Assembly (NCBI GenBank): GCA_002104945.1
Contig: MCFH01000037.1
Span: forward strand, 1-64,000
Direction of reading: 5' to 3'
DNA from: Piromyces finnis
Taxonomy: Eukaryota > Neocallimastigomycota > Neocallimastigomycetes > Neocallimastigales > Neocallimastigaceae
DNA: 64,000 nucleotides
The notes below the pieces were generated by a model, which saw only the letters and a program-made list of their open reading frames with translations, made no database searches and had not been told where the DNA came from. Positions 10,856 to 21,600 of this stretch are shown piece by piece (position 1 is the stretch's first letter; each line of letters begins with the position of its first letter). Position numbers and translations under genes: made by a program.

Positions 10856-13800
10856 ATTTAAATAATAAATATAAAGATAACAAATTAACACTTTATTAAT
10901 TATAAAATTTATAGTTTTTATTAGTATCAATAATTAATGTTATAAAAACTCATTTTTATTAATAAGATTTTGGCCCATTTTATTTTATTTTAATTATTTT
11001 ATTATTTTTTAAATATTATTATGTTATTTTACATTTTTAAAAATATAATATGAAATAAAAAATATTTAATTAAAATATGTAACAAATATATGAAAAAATA
11101 TAAAAAATAAAAAAAAAAAAAAAAATTAGATAAAATATAATTGCAAAAATAAAAATATATGATTTTATTTTATGTATAATAAATAAAATGAATATTAATA
11201 AGTTCCTTATCATAAATACAAAAATTATATTATAATAATTATAATAAAATTTAATTATAAAATCTAAATTGCAGACTTTAGCAACAACAACAACATTAAA
11301 TATAATTAATATAGTGTTAATATAATACATAATCTTATCGTATATTTTGATAAAGCATTTTTTTTAGATTTATTAAAATCATGGCTAACACGCTATCATA
11401 TTTATATTAATTATTAATAAATTTATACTTTTCTATAATTTATAATATATAATAACGTATGCATGTATCATATTTTAAAATTTATTATATAAAAGTAAAA
11501 TTTTTTTTTTTTTTTTTTTTTTTAATAGAGCAATTTAAATTTTTTTTTTTTTATATGAGATTATAGGAAAAGAATAAATTATATATTAATGTTATTTCTA
11601 TTTAAGAAAGAAGTATAAAATATATATTATGAAACATAAGTTTTAATTTTAATTAATTTAAGATTTTGATTTTTTTTGGAAAGATTTTTATTAAAAAATG
11701 GATGAAAATTCATTTTTTTAAAGTTTATAAATCTTAAAATAGCATAACAAAGTTTAGTGTTTTTGGAAATGAAAAGACCATAAATAAAAGCATATTTTTA
11801 TATTACATTGTTCTTTCTTTCTTTCTTTCTTATTTAAATAGTAAATAATATGGCGTGAAACAATAATTACAATATTTTACAAATCAATAATATAATAATA
11901 TTTTTAACAATTATAGATTAACTATTGAAAATTTAAACTTTAGTTTCTTGAAATTTCAGTATTTAATATTGATTCTTAGTATCTTTATACATTATTCTTA
12001 AGCATATATATGTATTAATGTTAAAAAGATGGAAGTTAATATTAATTTTATTAGAGTATATATTTTATAAGCTATTGTATTATATTAAAACAAACTAAAC
12101 TTATTATCCACAAAAATGTATAAAAAAGGAGAATATACTATACACAAATACAATAATTGTATTACGAGACATAATAAAGTTTGAAGTATTAATAGGTGTT
12201 TACTTTTTTTAGATTGAATTTGAACATTTTTGTTGGGGAAAGCATTAATAAAATCAATAAATTATTGGTATTCTTAGTGGTACAATAAATATATTTCACT
12301 AATAGTAACATGATTTTTTTATATTTATAATTTTTTTTTGTTCCCTATATTTTGGTGTAATAAACATTTTACATTTTTATTTTCTATCAAATATATCACT
12401 TATCACTACATTATACATAACGTATTATAAAAAATATTTAATTTACTATTAATTGTATATTTTCAATACAATATACTATGAAATGTATTACATAATTTTT
12501 AGGAATAATTATTTTATATAGAATAAATACATTTCAACATTTCACAAAAAAAAAAGTTTATTATTTTGATGATTATTATTACCCAATAGATTTTTAATAA
12601 TCATGTTTTGAAAATTAATATATAGTATATAATATATTATTTCAATATTATATATAATTAATACGTATAGAAAGTAATAATCAATATTAAATAACATAAA
12701 TTTTGAATAAACTATTAATATATAAATAATATATAGATAATATATTATTATACATATAAAATATAAATAGTATTATCTTCCTTATTCAATACACTTATAT
12801 ATATTCCGTATAATACTTTAGTGTTAATATATAATAATATTTAAATTTTACTTTAATTAAAATATATTAAAACTTAATTATTATATTATTCAAAAGCAAT
12901 AGAATAAATAAAATATGGTTATTATAAATATATTACTATATATTATAGTATTGAATATTATGTGTACTTTCTAACCCTTTCGCTTTCGGATTTCAAACCT
13001 TCATTATAAAGGGGTATTATAACAAAATTAATTATTTTTTTATTCATTTCCGTAGTTAAAATGTAGCGTAGGGTAATTTTACCATAATGTTATTTGGTAA
13101 TTAGGAAACTTAATAATATTTTTCTTTTAAAATAAATTCTACCCTTTTCTTACTACTTTATTATCCTATATACTTTTATACCTATTTTCACATAGATTTT
13201 GTACTTTTAGGTTAATTTATATTTATTATATATTCTTATTTTCACATTGAACTTAAAAAACAAAAACTTCAATATTAATATACATATATATTAAATTATT
13301 TTTTTTTTCTTTTTTTCTTTTTTATTTAATTTTCAACAACTGCTTTGATTATATTATTTACCTATTTTAATTTATATTACTAATGTTATATTGAGTATTT
13401 AGTTTTTTTCCTATATTTTTATTACAGTAAAAGTTGTTAATGTTTGATATATGTATTATATGTATTATTTGCTATTTACTTGAAAATAATAAAGTAAAAA
13501 GCTTTTTGTGTAATAATTTTCATTTTTAAAATATATTTTTTTACTTATATTTTTTATTTGTTTAATGTATATATTATTATTATTCTATATATAATACAAT
13601 ACAATAGTATATATTGAAAATAAAAAATTTACAGAATATATATTGATTGTATAGATGAATATATTCATTTACCAATTATTGAATCCAGTCAAAAGTTGAT
13701 TTAGTTTTAATATATAATCAATGTATATTATATTTAAATTGTAAATATATATCAATATATAATAATATTATTCATTTTATTGAATAAAAATAATATATTT

Positions 13801-14153
13801 ATTATACATTATCGGTAATAATTTCATATATATTATACTTTTTTATAATATATTATATAATTTAGAATTTAAATTATTAAATGAAATATGAAATATTTAT
13901 AAATCTAATTCTGGCAAATAAGATTAAAGCATTTTGTAGCTTAATAAATTGTTTAAATAGATAAAAAAAAATCTTTTTTCTTTTTTCTACACACAAAAAA
14001 AAAAACAAAATTTTGAAATATTTATATAAAAATATTAAAAAATAAATATATAATTTTTTAATATTTTTTTTACATTATATTTTTTTTTACATTCAATAGT
14101 ATATTATTAAATATTAAATTATTTTTTATATATTATTAAAATAATAAAACAAA
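10856..14153. other. Long AT-rich upstream region of the spliced PFL gene
   Basis: 3.3 kb without a supportable gene. It holds T and A homopolymers (about 11502-11522), a short TTTC run (11812-11831) and, at about 12965-13210, a pocket of lower AT content with CCCTTT- and GGGG-containing words. This could be a distal control region or a relic; nothing proves either. The sequence just before the ATG at 14154 is AT-rich. Confidence 0.45.
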
Positions 14154-16799
14154 ATGCAAGGTAAAAATTAAATTCAAAATAAACGATAATTAAAAAAAAA
14201 AGAGGAATTATAAAAATAAAGGAAAACAAACATTTGAAAGACTATGATAAATTAAAAATATTAAATCACGTTAATAAATATTAATAAGAAAAAGTGTTAA
14301 TAAACAAATTAATAGAAAGAATTTTAATAATAAAATAAGATTTTAATACTTACTATTATAAAGTATAAGATACAATTTAAATAACTAAAAGAAAGGAAAA
14401 CATATTATTCATATTATTTATTTAAAGAAAAAGTTAAAAAAAAAATAATGTTATTAGATATAAAATGTTTGAAATTTAAAAAAAAATTTAAAATAATTTA
14501 GATTGAAACTTAAAATTAAAATTTATAAAATCTTATAGATTAAACATAAGTATTATAATTAATAATCGATTTTTAACTTATATTTATCAATTATATAATA
14601 ATAGTTATTGACGTTGCCAAGTGGATTAAGGAAAACTACACCCCATACGAAGGTGATGATTCTTTCCTTGTTACTGAAGCTTCCAAGAACACCAAGGAAG
14701 TTTGGGACAAATGCTGTGAACTTCGTGCTGAAGAAATCAAGACCAGTGGTTGTCTTGATGTTGACAACAAGACTATTTCTACCGTCAACTCTCACGAAGC
14801 CGGTTATATTATCAAGGAAAAGGAAGACATTGTTGGTTTACAAACTGATGCCCCACTCAAGCGTTCCATCAAGCCATTCGGTGGTGTTCGTGTTGTTAAG
14901 AACGCTTTAAAGGCTTACGATCGTGAAATTGACCCATCTGTTGAAGAAGTTTTCAAGTACCGTAAGACTCACAACGATTGTGTCTTCGATCTTTACACTC
15001 CAGAAATGAGAAAGGCTAGATCTAACGCTATTCTTACTGGTTTACCAGATGGTTATGGTCGTGGTCGTATTATTGGTGATTACCGTCGTGTTGCTTTATA
15101 TGGTGTTGACCAATTAATTGAATGGAAGCAACAAGATAAGCTTTCTCTTGGTATTGAAATGAGCGAAGAAAGCATGCGTACCAGAGAAGAAGTTGCCGAT
15201 CAAATTAAGGCTCTTAATGAATTAAAGGCTCTTGCTCAAAGATATGGTTGTGATGTTTCTAAGCCAGCTACTACCGCTAAGGAAGCTATTCAAGCTACTT
15301 ACTTTGGTTACCTTGCTAGTGTCAAGGACCAAGATGGTGCTGCTATGTCTTTTGGTCGTGTTGATTGTTTCTTCGATGTTTACATTGAAAACGATATTAA
15401 GAAGGGTCTTTTAACTGAAGCTGAAGCTCAAGATTTAATTGATCAATTAATTATTAAGCTTAGATTAGTTCGTCACTTACGTACCCCAGAATACAACGAT
15501 TTATTCGCTGGTGATCCAACCTGGGTTACTATGACTGTTGGTGGTATGACCAAGGAAGGAAAGCCATTAGTTTCTAAGACTTCTTACCGTATTCTTAACA
15601 CTCTTGTTACTCTTGGTGCTGCTCCAGAACCAAACATTACTGTTTTATGGAACAACAAGCTCCCAACTACTTTCAAGCACTACTGTAACAAGATTTCTAT
15701 CCAAACTTCTTCCATTCAATATGAAAACGATAACCTCATGAACGACATGTACGGTGATGATTACTCTATTGCTTGCTGTGTTTCTCAAATGAGACTTGGT
15801 AAGGATATGCAATTCTTCGGTGCTCGTTGTAACTTAGCTAAGCTTTTACTTTACGCTTTCAACCACGGTTACGATGAAAGAACCGAAAAGCAAGTTGGTC
15901 CAGACTTTGGTGACATTAAGTTAAACGAAGATGGTTCTGTTAACTTTGAATCTGCCTGGGAAATTTACGATAAGGCTATGGATTGGATTGCCTGCCTTTA
16001 CGTTAACACTATGAATGCTATTCACTACTCTCACGACAAGTACTGTTACGAAGCTATTCAAATGGCTTTACACGATACTAATGTCCACCGTTACATGGCT
16101 TTCGGTATTGCTGGTTTCTCTGTTATTGTTGATTCTTTCGCTGCTATTAAGTACGCTAAGGTCTTCCCAGTTCGTAACCCAGAAACTGGTTTAACTACTG
16201 ACTTCAAGATTGAAGGTGATTTCCCAAAATTCGGTAACGATGATGAACGTGTTGATAACTTCGCCGTTGAAATTCCAAAGATCTTCCTTGCTAAGTTAAA
16301 GAAGTACCCAGCTTACAGAAACGCTGAACACACCTTATCTATTCTTACTATTACTTCTAACGTTGTTTACGGTAAGAAGACCGGTACTACTCCAGATGGT
16401 CGTAAGGCTGGTGAAGCTTTCGCTCCAGGTTGTAACCCAATGCACGGTCGTGAAACCAACGGTGCCGTTGCTTCTCTCAACTCTGTTAGTAAGGTTGAAT
16501 ATGCCTACTGTAAGGATGGTATTTCCAACACTTTCACTTTCGTTCCAACTGTTTTAGGTAAGATCGACAATGAACGTGTTGCTAACCTTTCTGGTTTATT
16601 AGATGGTTACTTCAGCCAAGGTGGTTTCCACTTAAATGTTAATGTCTTAGTTCGTGAAACCTTAAAGGATGCTATGGTTCACCCAGAACTCTATCCAAAC
16701 TTAACTATTCGTGTTTCAGGTTATGCTGTTCACTTCATTCGTTTAACTCCAGACCAACAAAGAGAAGTTATTGCCAGAACTTTCCACGAAACTCTTTAA
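14154..16799 (+). CDS. Pyruvate formate-lyase, spliced, codon-biased main copy
   Basis: Model: join(14154..14160, 14605..16799), 733 aa. The long frame has no ATG before its conserved start (a stop lies in frame at 14574-14576). However, ATGCAAG at 14154-14160 is followed by GTAAAA, and an AG at 14603-14604 precedes TTATTGAC. Joining them gives [11 protein letters not shown], the N-terminus of the intronless copies, and exactly their length. PFL converts pyruvate and CoA to acetyl-CoA and formate. The Cys pair is about 393-394 (IACCVSQMR) and the radical Gly about 708 (RVSGYAV). There is no presequence, so a cytosolic enzyme is inferred. Codon use differs sharply from the other PFL copies (Lys nearly always AAG, many C-ending codons), as expected of a highly expressed gene. 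Confidence 0.95.
14161..14604 (+). other. Intron 1 of the spliced PFL gene
   Basis: 444-nt phase-1 intron, donor AAG|GTAAAA, acceptor aatag|TTATTG. It separates a 7-nt coding exon from the rest of the gene. It is AT-rich like the flanking DNA. The exact join reproduces the N-terminus of the intronless paralogues, which is the main support. Confidence 0.9.
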
Positions 16800-16848
16800 A
16801 TGAATTTCTAATAGGAAAACAAAACTCAATTTGCCATCAAAATAATTA

Positions 16849-16866
16849 ATCCTTTAATTAAAGGAT
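16849..16866. other. Perfect 18-bp palindrome in the PFL 3' flank
   Basis: ATCCTTTAATTAAAGGAT lies about 50 bases after the stop of the spliced PFL gene and could form a hairpin in the 3' UTR. A role in 3'-end formation or mRNA stability is only a guess. Confidence 0.4.
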
Positions 16867-17520
16867 AATTTAATTTAATGGAAAAAAGTAAACAATACTT
16901 TTTATTATTAGCTTTCTCATATAAATCATATAATATATAAAATAATTTAAATCAATAATACACAAAACAACAATATAATTTATTAGTATACAAACAGAAA
17001 AGTAATATCCCTTTTTTTAGATGAAATTAAAAAGCATAAAAAAATAAATTTTTATGTAAATAGAGCAAGATCATTTAATGAAACAATTAAAAAAATTATA
17101 GTTTAATAATTATATAATGTAAAACATTAAAAAATTAAAAATGAATTTTTTTAAACAAGTAATATTTTAATATAAAAGTATAAGGGGGAAAAATAAAAAA
17201 GGAAAATAGTATGGAAGAAAACCTAATTAATATTTTCTTTTTCTTATATTTATATTAATATATTTTTTAATAAAAATAAATATTAAAAAAAAAATAAATA
17301 GAAGTTGTGTTTTAGTGAATTTAGAGTGTTACAAATAATAATATCGTTTTATTTAGAAATATAATTAAAAAAAAAAGAGTATATAAAAATTATTTGGCAA
17401 TATTGAAGATTATAATCACAGATTTTAGTTAAGAGATTGATTCCATGAATGGAGAATTATTTTATATTTTATTCAAGATATCAGTTAAAAATGATAACAG
17501 TTCATTATATATAAAGATAT
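16867..17520. other. AT-rich intergenic
   Basis: Spacer between the spliced PFL gene and the LINE pair. No gene or element is seen apart from the target-site duplication that begins at 17521. Confidence 0.55.
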
Positions 17521-17531
17521 GATTTTGAACA
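17521..17531. repeat. Target-site duplication, left copy
   Basis: GATTTTGAACA directly before the first LINE 5' monomer. The same 11 bases follow the poly(A) tail of the second LINE at 28871-28881, so the two LINEs share one outer duplication. Confidence 0.9.
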
Positions 17532-18000
17532 TTCTCAAGGGGGTCTACTCATGCTCATGGTACTGAGAGAGTAGAAAGAATTAAATCCAAGTATTGCGCA
17601 ATGGATGCTTGGTGCCCTCTTAGGAACGTGCCTTCATTTATTTAATAATGGAGTTTATCAAGGGGGTCTACTCATGCTCATGGTACTGAGAGAGTAGAAA
17701 GAATTAAATCCAAGCATTGCGCAATGGATGCTTGGTTAGTCTCCCTCTCGGGAACGTGCCTTCATTTATTTAATAAATGTAGTTTCTCAAGGGGGTCTAC
17801 TCATGCTCATGGTACTGAGAGAGTAGAAAGAATTAAATCCAAGTATTGCGCAATGGATGCTTGGTGCCCTCTTAGGAATGTGCCTTCATTTATTTAATAA
17901 ATGTAATTTCTCAAGGGGGTCTACTCATGCTCATGGTACTGAGAGAGTAGAAAGAATTAAATCCAAGCATTGCGCAATGGATGCTTGGTTAGTCTTCAAG
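17532..18000 (+). repeat. LINE 5' monomer array, alternating A-B-A-B units
   Basis: Four tandem units start at about 17536, 17659, 17788 and 17912 (periods 123, 129 and 124). Units 1 and 3 share one variant (ccaagtat, then tgccctcttagg) and units 2 and 4 another (ccaagcat, then ttagtct). Each unit can form two RNA stems: TCTACTC with GAGTAGA (17544-17550 and 17569-17575 in unit 1) enclosing CTCA/TGAG, and CCAAGYAT with ATGCTTGG (17587-17594 and 17605-17612). The variable base keeps pairing, as C-G or U-G. Tandem 5' monomers carry promoter activity in mouse L1; the same role here is inference. Confidence 0.85.
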
Positions 18001-18049
18001 GGAAAATTATTAGGACTAAGCTCATGGTACTGAGCGATTAAAAAACATT

Positions 18050-18081
18050 TTATTCATCAAATTTAAGTATTTGATGAATAA
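18050..18081 (+). other. Strong hairpin in LINE 5' UTR
   Basis: A 13-bp perfect inverted repeat (TTATTCATCAAAT, loop ttaagt, ATTTGATGAATAA). In copy 2 (about 23504-23534) one A in the left arm is G, which still pairs as G-U. Just downstream, TTTCAG|GTAAGT at about 18096-18107 resembles splice signals; whether the 5' UTR is spliced is unknown. Confidence 0.6.
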
Positions 18082-18633
18082 GTGAATGTTTGATTTTTCA
18101 GGTAAGTTTGTATAGTATTTAATTAGAAGAGTAATACATTTTGTTGCTGTATTTTTTCTTTTATTCATGTATTCATGTAGTACTACTCTTCTCTTGTAAG
18201 AATCCAATGTAGTCAACTTTAGCATTTGCATTGTACTTTTATATTCATGTAGCTATTGTTGTATTGTTTCTTGTAAGAGACTGATTCACTCTACATCATG
18301 TAAAAATACTATTCACAAGCTTTCTGGTGTCGACATTCTTGATTCAAATTTTTTACCAATTTAAATATTTAATGAAAAGTAAAGTCAAACAAGTTTAGTG
18401 TCAAAAAGCGATTCGAATTTACTAACAACAAACCAAAACTAGAATTTTTAAAGAAAATTTACAACTAGAATTCAAAAAAAAGAAACTTTAAACAAAGCAT
18501 CGTAACAATTTTTGTACTATCCAGTACTTTTAAGAAGAGAGAGAGAGACAGATTTTTTTCCATATACGTTATATTTGTAATTTTTATTAGTATTTATTTT
18601 ATATTCAATATTTTTTAATTAGAATTTATTATC

Positions 18634-21600
18634 ATGTCAGTCCTTTATATTAAAGATAAGAATTATATCAGACGTGGTACCCGGTCTTATGGTATCCCCT
18701 TAGATGATATTCGCTCCTTCTTTATCCGTGGTATTCGATCATGGTCAGTAAATATGCTATGGGAAAAACTCGAGGTTATTCTAGAAGATAAATTTAATTC
18801 AGTTATTAGTGTTAAATATTTTCAAACTTTCAATGATCACTTTTTCTTAGTCAAGGTTCATGGTTCATCAAAAGATTGTATTAAAATCTTACACATGTTA
18901 AAGAAGAAACTTTCAGTTACCTCAATTTCCTTTTCAGCTCGTAGTAGAAGGAATCACAAATACACTTTTTCCACTCTCAAACGTAAAATTTTAGTTTCTA
19001 ATAAACATCAACATTCTATTCAACAATCATTTCAACAATCAGTTCAACAATCAGTTCAACAATCTCATCAACAATCCGATCTTCAACAAGATCTTCAACA
19101 GGATCTTCAACAAGTTTCCCATCATGAAAATATTCCAGATCTACAGCAAACACAATTTCAATCTCAACATTCAACAATTAATTCTAATAGTTCTATCAAC
19201 TCTGATAACAGTTCAATAGTTGATAGTTCTTCAGTTTCACAGCCATCTAGTAATAGTTCTACTTATTCCTCTGATGCATCATCCATTAATAACGATGACT
19301 TTAATAATAATAATAATAGCAACGATTCTTCCTCATCCAACAAGCCTGATAACTTTTCTTTTTGTCTTAGTTGGAACACCAATGGGTGGAATCATGAAAA
19401 GAGAGATAGTATTAGCTATTTCACAGCTATTTTCAAACCATTATTCTTATGTTTCCAAGAAACTGGTAATGGTTCTGGATCGAATACAGATTATCCTTGT
19501 CGTGTTACTTTGCGAAACTATAGACACTTTTTCAAGAAAGCTGACGAATCAGTTCCTGGAATGAGAGGTTTATATTTAGGTTTTCACAATTCGTGTCAAG
19601 CCTCACTTGAAAACTTCTCTGGAAAGTATATTATTTCTATTTATACTTTTAGTCTCTGGAATAGATTCAAATGCTCGATTGGAAATGTTTATATGCCTCA
19701 TAGTCATCACAACATCTATGTTGATCATGCAAAGTTAGAAGTTCGCTTGTGGTTACAAACTCATTCATCCCATCCATCGATTCTTGTTGGTGATTTTAAT
19801 ATGTCTAAAGTAAAATTATCCAACTGGTTATCAACTAATGGATTAGGAGATTGGGAAATTCTTCCGCTTAGAGGGTCTACTATCTCTTGGACTCGAGGTG
19901 ATCAATCTTCCGACATTGACCATGCTCTTATCAATTCGAAGATGAAAGATCTTATTCACTCAGGATCATTTATAAATAATTTTTATCCTGTATCAGACCA
20001 TAAGCCACTTCTTATTAATGGTAAAATTATTCCTATGGAAGATTTTTCTAATGACTTTAATGTTCCTAAGAAAATTCTGAAATGGAATAGATTAAAATGT
20101 ATTGAGGAAAAGGAATCTATTCTCAGTCATAATAAATTCCAAATACTTTCAGCAAAATCCAACGATCCTAATGTTTCTACAGATGAACTTTCCAAAGAGT
20201 TTACTTCAACTGCTTTTTCAATTGCAGACGAGCTCAGTATTACTTCAGCAAATAATGTTATAAAGTCTTCATTTCATATTTCACAACAAATTTTTAATCT
20301 CCAAAAAATCAAAATGAAGTTGTATAAGAGATTTAAAAAAGAAAGAATTTATGATATAGATGAATTTATTAAAAGAATTAAAATCTACCGTAAGCTCATT
20401 GATTACATCCACAAAAGATGTAATGAATTTAGGAAACAAGAATATCTTCATTGGATTAAAACAGGATGTGAGTATATGAAGAGTCATAATCCTAAGAAGG
20501 CCTGGAAATGGATCAAGAAAACTGCAAAAATTGGAAAAGATTCTTTCTTTATTGCTCAACCAATTAAAAACAAAAATGGAGAATTAGTTGTTGCTACGGA
20601 AGAACAACTAGATGTGTGGCATGATCATTTCGAAAAGCTTGCATCAGATCCAAGTGGTGTAAGTCTTGATTTGGAGCATTGGTATGAAGAACCAACGAAT
20701 AAACGTTTTTCACTCCCTATGCTTGATGAATGGGATATCAACCAAGATATTAGTATTGATGAAGTCAAGTCAGCTATCCTCTCTACTCCGAATTATAAAG
20801 CATCAGGTCCGGATGGTATTCCAATTGAATTTTACAAAGCATTAATTCCATCAAGTAATGATTCTAATAATGCTACAGATAATAATTCTTCCGGTAATAC
20901 CACTTCAGATAATGATGCTTATGGTTTAAATTTTATTCTTAAATTATTCAACCGTATTTGGGATGGAGACTTCCCCAACTCATGGAATGAATCCAGTATT
21001 GTTTCCATTCCTAAGAAGGGAGATTTGACAGATTGTGATAACTATCGAGGTATATCACTTATCAATAATGGTATTAAGTTGATTTCCAAAATTGTCACCA
21101 CTAGAATCTCAGAATATGGTCTAAAGAATAATTTCATTAGACCTGAACAATTTGGTTTTCGAAAAAAGGAAGAAAGTATCAGTCTTTTCATTTCAATCCA
21201 AGAAATATGCCGTAGACGTCAATTAGATAATAAAGAGACATATTTGGCCTTTTTAGATCTCAGGAAAGCATACGATTCAGTCCCAATCGGTAATATTCTC
21301 CATAAATTAGATTGTTTAGGAATCCGAGGTAAGAGTTTACAATTCATCAAAAATTTATATTTAACATCTAAGGCTAATGTCAAATTAGATGGACAATTCT
21401 CGAAATCTTTTGATGTGAAGAAAGGAGTCCGTCAAGGATGCCCTCTTTCTCCTATTCTCTTTAATCTCTTTATTAATGATATATTTAAAGAGTGTGAAGA
21501 TCTCGGAGTCAGTTTAGGTGACACTCGATGCTGTGGTGGACTTTTTGCAGATGATATAGTTATTTGTGCTCCAACAAGAGGATGCTTAAAAAAGATGCTT

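Noticed and set aside
11070-11330. A small membrane protein (86 codons, Phe/Ile-rich, minus strand)
   Set aside because: The peptide is what AT-rich DNA with A tracts gives by chance; there are no homologous motifs or gene context.
15006-16799. A 597-aa PFL starting at 15006
   Set aside because: Conserved PFL sequence continues upstream in frame to 14605 and joins the ATGCAAG exon, so 15006 is an internal Met.
17536-18000. Hammerhead or HDV-like ribozyme in the LINE monomers
   Set aside because: CTGAGAG followed by GAAAG resembles part of a hammerhead core, but the CUGANGA consensus is not met, and I could not build an HDV-type double pseudoknot by eye. Stems are reported without a ribozyme claim.
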